A stretch of DNA of 55,953 nt from Pararhodobacter sp. (GCA_020832545.1 JAFIEK010000025.1:1-55953), one strand, 5' to 3'; shown: positions 25,642-35,056, counted from the stretch's first letter. The notes: generated by a model not told the origin, from the letters alone. Program-made: numbers and translations.

Positions 25642-26643
25642 TCACGACTGTTCGTCACGCTCATAGGCCTGAATGATCCGCGCAACCAGAGGATGGCGCA
25701 CCACATCGGCTGCGGTGAAATAGGAAAACCGGATCCCCTTCACCCCGTCCAGTATCCGCTCAGCCGCCGAAAGCCCGCTCTGCACCCCGCGCGGCAGATC
25801 GACCTGACTGCGATCACCGGTAATGGCCATGCGCGACCCCTCGCCCAGACGCGTCAGAAACATCTTCATCTGCATCTCGGTGGCGTTCTGCGCCTCATCC
25901 AGCACGACAAAGGCATTGGCCAGTGTCCGCCCGCGCATGAAGGCCAGCGGCGCAATCTCGATGCGACGCTCCTCCATCAGCTTCTGTAATTGCTTGCCGG
26001 GCAGAAAATCATTCAGCGCGTCATAAAGCGGCTGCATGTAGGGGTCGATCTTTTCCTTCATGTCACCGGGCAGAAAACCCAGCCGCTCACCGGCCTCGAC
26101 CGCCGGACGCGACAGGATGATCCGGTCCACATGACCCTCGGCAAACATGTGCACGGCAGCGGCAACGGCGATATAGGTCTTGCCGGTGCCTGCCGGACCG
26201 ATGCCAAAATTCAGCGTGTCCTCGAACAGCGCGCGGGTGTAATCCTGCTGCGCCTGCGTCCGGGGGATCACATGCTTCTTGCGGGTGCGGATCTCGATCT
26301 GGCCGGCGCGGAACATCTCCAGCTGCTTTTCGCCGCCGGTCCGGGCACCGCCCATGCGGATTGCACCTGCGATATCCCCCGCCTCCAGCGGCTGCCCCTC
26401 GGCCAGACGGGCATAGAGCGCCTCCAGCGTCTCGGTGGCGCGCGCGCGTAGCGGGGCCTCACCCATGATATGTAACTGATTGCCGCGTCGGATAATCTGG
26501 ACACCCAGCTCATTCTCCAGCCGGGCAAGGTTGCGGTCATACTCGCCGCAAAGATCGATCAGAATGCGATTGTCAGCGAATTCAAGTTGCGTTTGCAGCG
26601 GATCGCCGGGGTTGAGCGGGGGGGTCAGCGCGCTGATGCCCAA
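25642..26643 (-). CDS. PhoH-family ATPase
   Basis: 333-residue protein with an N-terminal KH-like segment (about residues 30-90) and a P-loop ATPase domain. GPAGTGKTYIA is the Walker A, ILSRPAVEAGERLGFLPGDMKEK and FVVLDEAQN the Walker B with its conserved neighbours, and RMAITGDRSQVDLP the sensor. Homologues (YbeZ) work with YbeY in rRNA metabolism; adjacency here supports that. The miaB gene that often precedes it is separated by two small exported-protein genes. Confidence 0.92.
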   Translation of the reverse strand: MGISALTPPLNPGDPLQTQLEFADNRILIDLCGEYDRNLARLENELGVQIIRRGNQLHIMGEAPLRARATETLEALYARLAEGQPLEAGDIAGAIRMGGARTGGEKQLEMFRAGQIEIRTRKKHVIPRTQAQQDYTRALFEDTLNFGIGPAGTGKTYIAVAAAVHMFAEGHVDRIILSRPAVEAGERLGFLPGDMKEKIDPYMQPLYDALNDFLPGKQLQKLMEERRIEIAPLAFMRGRTLANAFVVLDEAQNATEMQMKMFLTRLGEGSRMAITGDRSQVDLPRGVQSGLSAAERILDGVKGIRFSYFTAADVVRHPLVARIIQAYERDEQS

Positions 26644-26880
26644 ACAGGACTCCTTAGTCAGAGGGACGCCCCGTGTTCAGGGCCTGGGTTCATGCTGCCA
26701 ACGAAGCGGCCCGCTGGCAAGAACCGATATGGGTATTTCACGCGCCTGTCACAAGATATGCCGGAAGTCACGCAAAGCCGGTGCAGAAATGCGACATATG
26801 GGGCTTTCCCCGCCGAAACGCAAAACGGCGACCCCCACAAGGGCCGCCGCCAGAAAATTTTCGCAACACGCGCGCAGCTG

Positions 26881-27195
26881 TCAGGTGCCGCGGCGATAAC
26901 GGCCAACCGCCACCGTGGGCGGCGCAATCCCCGAGCAGACCGGGTTGCCATAAGGGTCAAGCCGGGCCGACATGAAGCCCTCAACCCCTTCGTCGATGAT
27001 CCAGTGATCGCAGCCATGCGGGTCAACCCAGATGCCCGCGTCACGCATGTTGGACAGATGGTTCGGTTCGCCCAGATGCCGGTCCGAGGTATTATCCTCA
27101 GGGTTGATCTCAACAAAGCGGCCGTCAGGCCCATAGGCACAGGCCGCCAATGTAAGCACAGCCGCGCTGGCCAGGATGGTTTTCATCATTTTCAT
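26881..27195 (-). CDS. Small lipoprotein with DPxGCxHW-type domain
   Basis: 104 residues. MKMMKTILASAAVLTLAACAYG is a lipoprotein signal peptide with the LAAC lipobox (Cys near residue 19). The mature part contains GIWVDPHGCDHWIIDEG, then VEGFMSARLDPYGNPVC. This block is nearly repeated in the next gene upstream, so the two are paralogous over about 35 residues. Two cysteines (in the GC and PVC motifs) may form a disulphide. The start at 27195 puts the signal peptide at the N-terminus, with GGGGGA upstream. Function unknown; co-directional with its partner, 16 bases apart. Confidence 0.75.
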   Translation of the reverse strand: MKMMKTILASAAVLTLAACAYGPDGRFVEINPEDNTSDRHLGEPNHLSNMRDAGIWVDPHGCDHWIIDEGVEGFMSARLDPYGNPVCSGIAPPTVAVGRYRRGT

Positions 27196-27211
27196 CGCTT
27201 TTCCCCCGGAC

Positions 27212-27793
27212 TCAGCGAACACACAGAACTTCGACGCGGCGATTTTGGCTCATTCCCGCAGCGGTGTTGTTCGACGCTACCGGATGCATCGGCCCAAACC
27301 CCCGCACGGCCGACACCACGCCGCCATTGCGAATGGCGACATTGGCCACGGTGCGTGCACGGTTCTCGGACAGGCGCATGTTGTATTCAAACCCGCCGCG
27401 CGGATCGGTGTGGCCGTAGACCACAAAGGCAGTGTAACCGTTGGTACGGAAGAAATGTGCAAGCCGGTCTTCCGCTCCGGGGCGCAACCGGTGGCTGCCG
27501 GTGGCAAAGAGCGTGTCCGCGCTTTCAACCAGACAAGCATTGGTGCGGTGGCAGACTGGGCGGCCATCGCGGGTGCGGTTCGGGGTCATGTAACCCTCGA
27601 TTCCGTTGTCGAGAACCCAGTGCTCGCAGCCATCCGGATCGATCCAGATTGTCGGCACATAGCGCTCGCCCACAATCGTACGTTGCCGTTGTGCGGATGC
27701 ATCGGTCGGCATCAAGCTGACCACCAGAAGCGCCGTGGCAGCGGCACTGACAAGCATCCGAACAGCTTTGGAAATTGATTTTACCACAGCCAT
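27212..27793 (-). CDS. OmpA-type exported protein with DPxGCxHW-type domain
   Basis: 193 residues. Residues 1-35 form a signal peptide (MLVSAAATALLVVSLMPTDASAQ). Next comes the block TIWIDPDGCEHWVLDNGIEG, YMTPNRTRDGRPVC, the same as in the adjacent lipoprotein. The C-terminal 100 residues are an OmpA/MotB peptidoglycan-binding fold: LFATGSHRLRPGAEDRLAHF, VVYGHTDPRGGFEYNMRLSENRART, and MSQNRRVEVL. The start at 27793 has AAAGGA upstream. It probably anchors the unnamed domain to peptidoglycan in the periplasm. Confidence 0.85.
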   Translation of the reverse strand: MAVVKSISKAVRMLVSAAATALLVVSLMPTDASAQRQRTIVGERYVPTIWIDPDGCEHWVLDNGIEGYMTPNRTRDGRPVCHRTNACLVESADTLFATGSHRLRPGAEDRLAHFFRTNGYTAFVVYGHTDPRGGFEYNMRLSENRARTVANVAIRNGGVVSAVRGFGPMHPVASNNTAAGMSQNRRVEVLCVR

Positions 27794-28027
27794 CGTCCTT
27801 TTATGTTTTCCCCCAAAGGCGCAGGCCAGCTCCGGCAACAAATACGGTTTTCGTGGCAGAAACGAAAACCTGCCGGGACAGAGGCCCTTAGCGACTGGGA
27901 AACATTAGCAAATCCAAGGCGCTTTGGAAGAGTGATTCCCCCGCCAATCCCGCAAATCTTGTCTCTTGCAGGTGTTATTTCGGCCCTACGAAGGCGGCAG
28001 GTTCGTGTTTCAAAGGTATCCGCGCTG

Positions 28028-29371
28028 TCAGAGCAGATCGCCGCCCAGCGAATTCGGTCCGCTCTGAGTGATTCTGACACGCATTTCTGATCCGATCTGC
28101 GCCCGCGGATCGCTGACATGAACAGCGTGCAGATGGTCTGACTTGCCCACCATCTGACCCTCCATCCGGCCCGGCTTTTCAAACAGAACACCAACCTCGC
28201 GGCCCACCATCGCCTCTTGGCGGGTGCGCTGCTGCTCAGCCAGCAATGCCTGCAGGCGTTGCAGCCGGTCGTCCATGACCTCGGGCGCGACACCTGGGCG
28301 CTCAGCGGCAGGTGTGCCGGGGCGGGCAGAGTACTTGAACGAATAGGCCTGCCCGTAGCCAACCGCGCGCACCAGATCCATCGTCGCCTCGAAATCGTCA
28401 TCCGTCTCGCCGGGGAAGCCGACGATAAAATCGCCTGACAACAGCAGATCCGGGCGCGCGGTGCGCAGACGCTCGATCAGACGCAGGTAGTGCTCTGCCG
28501 TATGCTTGCGGTTCATCGCCTTGAGGATCCGGTCAGAGCCCGATTGAACCGGAAGATGCAGATAGGGCATCAGCTTGGGCTCGTCGCCATGGGCGGCAAT
28601 CAGATCCTCGCTCATGTCATTGGGATGCGAGGTGGTATAGCGGATCCGCACCAGCCCGTCGATTGCCGCCAGCGCCCGGATCAACCGCGCCAACGACCAG
28701 TCACCACCCGGCCCCGCACCGTGATAGGCATTCACATTCTGGCCCAAGAGCGTGATCTCGCGCACCCCGCGCTCAACCAGATCGCGCGCCTCGGCCAGCA
28801 AACGCTCAGCGGGGCGGCTGACCTCGGTGCCGCGCGTATAGGGCACAACGCAAAAGGCGCAAAACTTGTCGCACCCCTCCTGCACCGTCAGAAACGCCGC
28901 CGGGGCACGGCGCGCACGCGGGCCGCCGCGCGGGCCAAGCGGCAGATGGTCAAACTTGTCCTCCTCGGGGAACTCGGTATCAACCGGGCGCTCTCCGCGG
29001 CGAACGGCGGCCTCCATCGCGGGCAGACGATGATAGGTCTGCGGGCCGACCACCAGATCGACAACCGGGGCACGGCGCATGATCTCCGCACCCTCGGCCT
29101 GCGCCACGCAACCGGCAATCCCGATCTTCAGATCGGGATTGGCCGCCTTAAGCGGTTTCAGCCGCCCCAGTTCGGAATACACCTTCTCGGCCGCCTTCTC
29201 GCGGATATGGCAAGTGTTGAGCAGGATCATGTCGGCCTCTTCCGGCCGCTCGGTCGTAACATAGCCTGATGCCCCCAACGCCTCGGCCATGCGCTCGCTG
29301 TCATAGACATTCATCTGACAGCCATAGGTCTTGATGAAAAGCTTGCGAAGGGCGGGTATAGGGGCGGTCAT
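28028..29371 (-). CDS. miaB: tRNA-2-methylthio-N6-dimethylallyladenosine synthase MiaB
   Basis: Radical-SAM methylthiotransferase that acts after MiaA on A37. 447 residues: the UPF0004 domain with Cys18 (KTYGCQMN), NTCHIRE and AGCVAQ cysteines for one Fe-S cluster; the radical-SAM CxxxCxxC in [17 protein letters not shown] (about residue 155); and a C-terminal TRAM domain. The start at 29371 fits the family; 43 upstream in-frame codons cross a non-coding repeat-bearing gap. Confidence 0.96.
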   Translation of the reverse strand: MTAPIPALRKLFIKTYGCQMNVYDSERMAEALGASGYVTTERPEEADMILLNTCHIREKAAEKVYSELGRLKPLKAANPDLKIGIAGCVAQAEGAEIMRRAPVVDLVVGPQTYHRLPAMEAAVRRGERPVDTEFPEEDKFDHLPLGPRGGPRARRAPAAFLTVQEGCDKFCAFCVVPYTRGTEVSRPAERLLAEARDLVERGVREITLLGQNVNAYHGAGPGGDWSLARLIRALAAIDGLVRIRYTTSHPNDMSEDLIAAHGDEPKLMPYLHLPVQSGSDRILKAMNRKHTAEHYLRLIERLRTARPDLLLSGDFIVGFPGETDDDFEATMDLVRAVGYGQAYSFKYSARPGTPAAERPGVAPEVMDDRLQRLQALLAEQQRTRQEAMVGREVGVLFEKPGRMEGQMVGKSDHLHAVHVSDPRAQIGSEMRVRITQSGPNSLGGDLL

Positions 29372-29468
29372 GGGAAACGTCCTGCCGATAGGGTTGCCCG
29401 GGATGTATCGAAAACCGCGCCACGCCGCAACGCCCACCAGGCACATGCCAGGACGGGACAGAAAGCAA

Positions 29469-29519
29469 GGGGGCTTTGCCCCCTCTTGGCCTACGGCCAA
29501 TTCACCCCCAGGATATTTT
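29469..29519. repeat. GC-rich palindromic intergenic repeat, copy 2
   Basis: GGGGGC-TTT-GCCCCC stem, then TCTTGGCC-TA-CGGCCAA and TTCACCCCCAGGATATTT. Nearly identical to 37768-37824 and, inverted, to 9901-9951. It lies between the miaB start and the rlmJ stop (both minus strand), so it is downstream of rlmJ. Confidence 0.7.
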
Positions 29520-29578
29520 CAGGACACAAAATGAAAAGCCCGGCAGCTTCATTTTGTGTCCTGCAAATATCCTGGGGG
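29505..29578. repeat. Long near-perfect palindrome
   Basis: CCCCCAGGATATTT (29505-29518), two unpaired bases, and AGGACACAAAATGAA (29521-29535) are mirrored by TTCATTTTGTGTCCT (29548-29562), two bases, and AAATATCCTGGGGG (29565-29578) around a 12-base loop. That makes 29 bp of stem with one internal 2x2 bulge. It unites two facing copies of the CCCCCAGGATATTT repeat end. Confidence 0.85.
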
Positions 29579-29615
29579 AGCCCGTTCTGCACAGCAGGAC
29601 GGGCGGGGGCAACGC
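29565..29615. repeat. GC-rich palindromic intergenic repeat, copy 2b (inverted)
   Basis: AAATATCCTGGGGG is followed by a hairpin-forming stretch, CCCGTTCTG..CAGGACGGG, and then GGGGGC-AAC-GCCCCC. It faces copy 2 and forms the right arm of the long palindrome. Confidence 0.55.
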
Positions 29616-29666
29616 CCCCGGACGCCGCGAAGCGGCAAACAAACAGGCGTCTGCGCAAGCAGGCAG

Positions 29667-30455
29667 TCAGGTCACGGGCAAACCGGCGTCGAATTGTCGC
29701 GCCAATTGCACTGCGGCCTCCGCCAGCCCATAAGGCGGATTGATTACGAAGAGGCCCGAGCCGGTCATCCGGTGCCCCTCACGCACCGGTGGAAAGCGAA
29801 CCTCATTACGCAGCGCACCCGTATGCGCCCCATCGAGCGCCGCCAGCATCGGTTCATGCCGCGCATCGGCAAGCACCGGATACCACAGCGCAATCACCCC
29901 CACGTTCCATTTCCGCGTGATCTGCCCGATGAAGCGCGGCATCTCGGTATAGTCGGAGGCGATCTCGTAGCTGGGATCGATCAGCATCAGCCCGCGCCGG
30001 GGCTCGGGCGGTGTCAGCGCCCGGGCCAGTTCGAACCCGTCCCGGTGATAGACCCGCACCCGGTGCGGCTGCATCACCTGCGCCAGCGCCGCCTGTTCAG
30101 CCGGGTGCCGCTCTGCCAGGTGGATCGTGTCGATATCGCGCAACAGATACGCCGCAATCAGGGGCGAGCCCGGATAGGCCGCGGCCCCGTGCTCTGTACG
30201 CACGGCCGCCAGCGCTCGGGCATAGGGATGAGCCGTGTCAAACCAGCCTTCAGCCCGTCTGATCCCCTGCGCGGCTTCGCCGGTCTTGCGGGCCTCGGCG
30301 CCACGAAGATCATAGAGCCCGCGCCCGGCGTGGGTTTCCAGATAGAACAGCGGTTTCGGTTTCTGCGTTAGATAGTCCAGCATCACCGCCAGAAGCGCGT
30401 GTTTGTGGACATCGGCCAGATTGCCCGCGTGATAAGCGTGCTGATACGACAGCAT
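29667..30455 (-). CDS. rlmJ: 23S rRNA (adenine-2030-N6)-methyltransferase RlmJ
   Basis: 262-residue SAM methyltransferase. The N-terminus MLSYQHAYHAGNLADVHKH is diagnostic of the RlmJ family; ETHAGRGLYDL is the SAM-binding motif; LMLIDPSYE is the catalytic DPxY-type motif; INPPYGL follows near the C-terminus. Full length. Followed downstream by the palindromic repeats at 29.47-29.62 kb. Confidence 0.93.
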   Translation of the reverse strand: MLSYQHAYHAGNLADVHKHALLAVMLDYLTQKPKPLFYLETHAGRGLYDLRGAEARKTGEAAQGIRRAEGWFDTAHPYARALAAVRTEHGAAAYPGSPLIAAYLLRDIDTIHLAERHPAEQAALAQVMQPHRVRVYHRDGFELARALTPPEPRRGLMLIDPSYEIASDYTEMPRFIGQITRKWNVGVIALWYPVLADARHEPMLAALDGAHTGALRNEVRFPPVREGHRMTGSGLFVINPPYGLAEAAVQLARQFDAGLPVT

Positions 30456-30472
30456 ACGTACGCGCCCCGCCC

Positions 30473-30913
30473 TCAGCCCTTGCGCCGCAGGCGGATCACC
30501 ACGTCGACCCGCGACACCTCGAACCCCTCGGGGGCCTTTGGCAGGCGCGTGATCTCCAGCTCATCGGCCGGCGCATCGGTCAGTTTCTGCTGATCCTCAT
30601 GAAAGAAATGCGGATGATCGTCGGTCCGGGTATCAAAATAGCTGCGCGTGGCATCGACTGTGATCTCGTTCAGCAGCCCCACTTCACAAAATGCCCGCAA
30701 CGTGTTGTAGACCGTCGCCAATGAGACCTTCTCGCCCCGGTCGATCGCAGCCCCGAAAAGCCCTTCGGCGGTGACATGGCGATCGCGCCCGTCACCGACC
30801 AGCAGCGCGGCCAGCGATAGCCGCTGCCGCGTGGGCCGCAACCCGACATCGGCCAGCCAGCGGGCTGCCTGGTCAAGGGCTTCGTCATTCTGGGGTGCGA
30901 AATCGGTACTCAT
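30473..30913 (-). CDS. irr: Fur-family iron response regulator Irr
   Basis: 146-residue transcription factor. GLRPTRQRLSLAALLVGDG and HVTAEGLFGAAIDRGEKVSLATVYNTLRAF form the Fur-type winged helix; DATRSYFDTRTDDHPHFFHED is the Irr-type heme/metal region with the HH.F-like cluster; the C-terminus VDVVIRLRRKG is typical of Irr. Irr represses or activates iron and heme genes according to heme status in Alphaproteobacteria. The start at 30913 is chosen by family length. Divergent from fabA, a conserved alphaproteobacterial arrangement. Confidence 0.88.
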   Translation of the reverse strand: MSTDFAPQNDEALDQAARWLADVGLRPTRQRLSLAALLVGDGRDRHVTAEGLFGAAIDRGEKVSLATVYNTLRAFCEVGLLNEITVDATRSYFDTRTDDHPHFFHEDQQKLTDAPADELEITRLPKAPEGFEVSRVDVVIRLRRKG

Positions 30914-31102
30914 GTGTGAAGTATAAAGCCTGCAGCGCGGATGTTTCAATGCCTGCATCGCTATTCCCCGGGTTCTGTTGCATTTCCGAATCACGATTTC
31001 GCGCGCTTCCCGGCCATGCCCGCGCCCCCACAGGTTGACTTGTCAGCCATCAAGCGCAGGTGCTAGAGGAAGGAAACGACCCGGAGATAAGGACAGCAAC
31101 CT

Positions 31103-31612
31103 ATGGCGCAATTCCCGACGCAGTTTGACAAGGAGGCCCTGCTTGCCTGTTCCCGTGGCGAGTTGTTCGGCCCCGGCAATGCCCAACTGCCCGCGCCGCC
31201 GATGCTGATGATGGACCGGATCACCGAAGTGTCCGCCGATGGTGGCGCGCATGGCAAGGGCCATGTGGTCGCCGAATTCGACATATCGCCGGATCTGTGG
31301 TTCTTCGATTGCCATTTTCCGGGCAACCCCATCATGCCCGGCTGCCTTGGCCTGGATGGGTTGTGGCAGCTCACGGGGTTCAATCTGGGCTGGCGTGGCT
31401 GGCAGGGGCGCGGCTACGCGCTCGGTGTGGGCGAGGTCAAGCTGACAGGCATGGTCCGGCCTGACCGCAAGCTTCTGCGTTATTTTGTTGATTTCACCAA
31501 GGCCATTCAGACCCGCCGCCTGACGATGGGGGTGGCCGATGGCCGGGTCGAAGCGGATGGCGAAACCATCTATATGGTCAAGGACATGAAGGTCGCCTTG
31601 TCTGAAACCTGA
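31103..31612 (+). CDS. fabA: 3-hydroxydecanoyl-ACP dehydratase/isomerase
   Basis: Introduces the cis double bond for unsaturated fatty acids. The 169-residue product has the catalytic His71 in [19 protein letters not shown], with the partner Asp at about 85. First gene of fabA-fabB-fabI. A TTGACT at 31035-31040 could be a -35 box in the irr-fabA gap, though no strong -10 is seen. Confidence 0.96.
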   Translation: MAQFPTQFDKEALLACSRGELFGPGNAQLPAPPMLMMDRITEVSADGGAHGKGHVVAEFDISPDLWFFDCHFPGNPIMPGCLGLDGLWQLTGFNLGWRGWQGRGYALGVGEVKLTGMVRPDRKLLRYFVDFTKAIQTRRLTMGVADGRVEADGETIYMVKDMKVALSET

Positions 31613-31653
31613 TCTATGTCCGAAAACTGATCCTTGATCGAAGGAGGAAGTAT

Positions 31654-32883
31654 ATGCGCCGTGTCGTCATCACCGGGATGGGAATCATTTCGCCCATCGG
31701 CAACGATGTCTCCGAGGTTGAAGCAAACCTGCGTGCCGGGCGCTCGGGCGTGGTCTTTGCCCCCGAATACGCCGAGCACGGGTTTCGCAGCCAGATCCAC
31801 GGCAAGCCGGAGATCGTGCTCGAAGACCATCTGGAAAAGCGCGACCTGCGCTTCATGGGGCCGGGTGCGGCCTATAACTTTCTGGCGATGCAGCAAGCCA
31901 TTGCCGACGCCGGGCTAGAGCCGGGCGACGTCTCGAACCCGCGCTCGGGGCTGATCATGGGCTCGGGCGGGCCGTCGACGTCGAATTTCTTTCAGGCGCA
32001 TCAGATCGTGATCGAAAAGGGCAGCCCCAAACGCATGGGGCCGTTCATGGTCACGCGCTGCATGTCCTCGACGAATTCCGCCTGCCTGGCGACGCCCTTC
32101 AAGATCAAGGGTGTGAACTATTCGATCACCTCGGCCTGTTCGACCAGTGCGCATTGCATCGGCAATGGTGCCGAGCTCATCCAGATGGGCAAGCAGGACA
32201 TTGTCTTTGCCGGCGGCGGTGAGGAACTGGACTGGACGCTGTCGTGCCTCTTCGATGCGATGGGGGCCATGTCGTCCAAATACAACGACGCGCCCGCAAC
32301 TGCGTCACGGCCCTTTGATGCCTCGCGTGACGGCTTTGTAATCGGCGGCGGCGGTGGCGTGCTGGTGCTTGAAGAGTTGGAACATGCCAGGGCGCGCGGC
32401 GCGAAGATCTATGCCGAACTGACCGGCTATGGCGCCACCTCTGACGGGCATGACATGGTCGCCCCCTCAGGCGAGGGCGGCGAACGCTCGATGCGGCTGG
32501 CCGTGGGCACGCTGCCCGAAGGCCGAAAGATCAGCTATATCAACGCCCATGGCACCTCGACCCCGGCGGGCGACGTGACCGAGGTTCAGGCCATTCGCCG
32601 CGTCTTTGGCGAAGACAGCGTGCCGCCCATTGCGTCGACCAAGTCGCTCACCGGCCATTCACTGGGCGCGACCGGAGTGCATGAGGCGATCTATTCACTG
32701 ATCATGATGCACAAGGGCTTCATCGCCCCCTCGATCAATGTGACCGATCTGGACCCCGCACTGAAGCCACAGGAGATCGTGACCGAGTTGCGTGAAAACG
32801 TCAGCTTTGATTCGGTCCTGTCCAACAGTTTCGGCTTCGGTGGTACCAATGCCACGCTCGTATTCAGTGCGCTTCAAGGGTAG
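31654..32883 (+). CDS. fabB: 3-oxoacyl-ACP synthase I
   Basis: Beta-ketoacyl-ACP synthase needed to elongate the unsaturated chain started by FabA. 409 residues, with the active Cys162 in [14 protein letters not shown] and the two catalytic histidines in [11 protein letters not shown] and [25 protein letters not shown] closes the fold. GGAGG stands before the ATG. 41 bases after fabA. Confidence 0.96.
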   Translation: MRRVVITGMGIISPIGNDVSEVEANLRAGRSGVVFAPEYAEHGFRSQIHGKPEIVLEDHLEKRDLRFMGPGAAYNFLAMQQAIADAGLEPGDVSNPRSGLIMGSGGPSTSNFFQAHQIVIEKGSPKRMGPFMVTRCMSSTNSACLATPFKIKGVNYSITSACSTSAHCIGNGAELIQMGKQDIVFAGGGEELDWTLSCLFDAMGAMSSKYNDAPATASRPFDASRDGFVIGGGGGVLVLEELEHARARGAKIYAELTGYGATSDGHDMVAPSGEGGERSMRLAVGTLPEGRKISYINAHGTSTPAGDVTEVQAIRRVFGEDSVPPIASTKSLTGHSLGATGVHEAIYSLIMMHKGFIAPSINVTDLDPALKPQEIVTELRENVSFDSVLSNSFGFGGTNATLVFSALQG

Positions 32884-32889
32884 TCACAG

Positions 32890-33678
32890 ATGGCAGATTT
32901 GATGAAGGGCAAGCGCGGGCTTGTGATGGGCGTGGCCAATGAACGCTCCATCGCCTGGGGCATTGCTTCGGCGCTACATGCCGAGGGGGCGGAGCTTGCC
33001 TTTTCCTATCAGGGCGAAGCCTTCGGCAAACGGGTGGAGCCGCTGGCAGCCTCTGTCGGGTCTGATTTCCTGCTCGATGTCGATGTGTCCGATGATGCAA
33101 GCCTTGATCGCGCCTTTGCCAGCCTTCAGGACCGCTGGGGATCGATCGATTTTCTGGTCCATGCAATCGCCTTTTCCGATCGCTCGGAACTGACCGGAAG
33201 ATTCATCCACACAACGCGCGACAACTTCAGGAATTCGCTGGATATTTCCTGTTTTAGCTTTATCGACATCTCACGCCGGGCTGCCGATCTGATGCCTGAG
33301 GGCGGGTCACTTATCACGCTGACCTATGGCGGCTCCAACCGGGTGACGCCGTTTTACAACGTGATGGGCGTGGCGAAGGCCGCGCTGGAATCCTCGGTGC
33401 GCTATCTAGCGAATGATCTCGGGCCGCAGGCGATCCGGGTGAATGCGATCTCACCGGGACCGATGAAGACGCTGGCCGGTGCGGCAATCGGCGGAGCGCG
33501 CAAGACCTACCGCCACACCGAGGCCAACGCGCCACTGCGCCACAACGCCACGCTGGAGGCGGTTGGCGGGGCGGCGGTGTTTCTGTGCTCGGACTATGGC
33601 AATTGCACAACCGGTGATGTGATCATGGTTGATTCGGGCTATCACGTTCTGGGCATGCCGCAGACCGATAATATCTGA
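32890..33678 (+). CDS. fabI: Enoyl-ACP reductase (NADH)
   Basis: Last reductive step of fatty-acid elongation and target of triclosan. 262-residue SDR protein: GLVMGVANERSIAWGIA (NADH-binding variant of the glycine motif), TYGGSNRVTPFYNVMGVAKAALE with the Tyr-x6-Lys catalytic pair, and NAISPGPMKTLAGAAI. Six bases after fabB, so co-transcribed. Confidence 0.96.
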   Translation: MADLMKGKRGLVMGVANERSIAWGIASALHAEGAELAFSYQGEAFGKRVEPLAASVGSDFLLDVDVSDDASLDRAFASLQDRWGSIDFLVHAIAFSDRSELTGRFIHTTRDNFRNSLDISCFSFIDISRRAADLMPEGGSLITLTYGGSNRVTPFYNVMGVAKAALESSVRYLANDLGPQAIRVNAISPGPMKTLAGAAIGGARKTYRHTEANAPLRHNATLEAVGGAAVFLCSDYGNCTTGDVIMVDSGYHVLGMPQTDNI

Positions 33679-33754
33679 ACCGGCAACAGCCCTGCGTCGC
33701 CCCGCCCGGCACCTGAATATGGGGGCCGGAGGCGCGGTATGGCGCGCCGACCGT

Positions 33755-33781
33755 GCGGGCGGGGTTCGATGCCCCGCCCGC
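33755..33781. terminator. Hairpin between converging fabI and DUF6456 genes
   Basis: GCGGGCGGGG (33755-33764) and CCCCGCCCGC (33772-33781) form a perfect 10-bp stem with loop TTCGATG. It lacks a T run, but the position between two converging genes suggests a bidirectional transcript end. The loop resembles that of the hairpin at 21278-21294. Confidence 0.6.
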
Positions 33782-33810
33782 CCGGTCCGCCGCCAGCAAT
33801 CTCTTGCGGA

Positions 33811-34944
33811 TCAGCCGATAAGTTTCACCGCCTCGCCCTGTGCGTCGTAATAGCGCTTCAGCCGTGTCAGGGCGATGCGCAGCACAATCTTGCCCGAGCG
33901 CGCCGACCAGCCCAGTTTCTGTTCAGCGGTCTCAAGCCCCTCAAGATAGCAGCAGCAGCGCAACGCCATATCGCCCAGCCCCGGCCCCAGTTCAGACAAG
34001 GCCCGTTCCACCCGTTCACGCGCGGCGCGCTGCCCACGATCGCCCGGCGCGCCGGGGCCAAAGCCGCCCCGTACATTGCCGGTCAGAAAGCGCTCCCAGT
34101 CCTGGGTCACACTTGGCCCCATCTGCGCAATCTCGAAATCCTCGCGCAGCTTTTCCGCCGCGCTGACCAGATCCGGCGTCAGAAACGGCTTGCCGTCCCG
34201 GTCGCGCCGCCGGGCGAGCGCAGTGACCGGGCTTTCGCCCAGCCCGGCACGGGCGCGCGTTCCCTCGGCCTCCACCGCATTGCGCAGGCGCTGGGGTTCT
34301 GCGCCCTCAGCCATATCGGCATCGGCCAGCAACCGACGCAGCATCGCACGCCCCGCCGGGGTAATTTCGTACTGCGCCACCCGCCCCGGTTTGCGGCACG
34401 AGATCCATTCGCGCAGCGCGAAGACCTCGGCAACCGGGCGGTCCAGCACCGCCAGCCGCACCGCACCTTCCGGCCCGTCGCGCAGCACCACCGCGCGCTC
34501 CATGTCGGCGGCAACCGCCAGAAAGGCGCCTGGCTCAGCCATGCGGCGCAGAACCCTGCGCGCTTCGTCCTCCATCCGGCATGCGCTCGGCGCCGCCATC
34601 TGCGCTGTGTCGTACGCCCCTGTGGCGGGCAGCGCAGTCAGTTGCGCAGGAGGGTGGGCGAGCGGTTGGATCGTCGGCGAGGTCATGGCGCGATTGTCCT
34701 TGGTTTCAGAACATTCATGGCCGCCCGCCCTCTGAAGCAATCGCTCCAGCGCACAGTCGACCAGCGGATCATCACGACGGCTCTCGAAACGGCGCACCTG
34801 CCGCAGGACGGTCGAGGCATGCATCCCTTCAGATCTGGCAATGTCACGCAACGACCGACCGTTTTCGGTATGCGAAAGATACAGGCGCACGGCCGCAGGA
34901 ACCCAATCCGGCAAGTGATCCAGCGGTTTGAGATTGGATGTCAT
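33811..34944 (-). CDS. DUF6456 helix-turn-helix protein
   Basis: 377 residues. The N-terminal 60 contain an HTH (AVRLYLSHTENGRSLRDIARSEG, then MHASTVLRQVRRFE). The C-terminal 180, from about residue 195, are the DUF6456 domain of Alphaproteobacteria (SPVTALARRRDRDGKPFLTPD, SAAEKLREDFEIAQMGPSVTQDWERF, GLETAEQKLGWSARSGKIVL). Likely a DNA-binding regulator; its targets are not known to me. It diverges from a DUF6477 gene, a pairing seen in Rhodobacteraceae. Confidence 0.85.
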   Translation of the reverse strand: MTSNLKPLDHLPDWVPAAVRLYLSHTENGRSLRDIARSEGMHASTVLRQVRRFESRRDDPLVDCALERLLQRAGGHECSETKDNRAMTSPTIQPLAHPPAQLTALPATGAYDTAQMAAPSACRMEDEARRVLRRMAEPGAFLAVAADMERAVVLRDGPEGAVRLAVLDRPVAEVFALREWISCRKPGRVAQYEITPAGRAMLRRLLADADMAEGAEPQRLRNAVEAEGTRARAGLGESPVTALARRRDRDGKPFLTPDLVSAAEKLREDFEIAQMGPSVTQDWERFLTGNVRGGFGPGAPGDRGQRAARERVERALSELGPGLGDMALRCCCYLEGLETAEQKLGWSARSGKIVLRIALTRLKRYYDAQGEAVKLIG

Positions 34945-35040
34945 GAGTGCCTCGTCATTTCCGCCTTGCGTGCGAATAGCTCCTCAGCAACAGCTTTACT
35001 GTTTACATTTTGTCAACAATTGCACCATTGCGGGAATTGG

Positions 35041-35056
35041 TTACCGGTTCCTTAAC
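35041..35056. promoter_or_regulatory. Possible CtrA-type site in the DUF6456/DUF6477 gap
   Basis: TTAC-CGGTTCC-TTAAC matches the TTAA-N7-TTAA CtrA recognition pattern with one mismatch, in the 253-base divergent gap. Single short sites of this kind occur by chance; this one is offered because of its promoter position. Confidence 0.3.
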
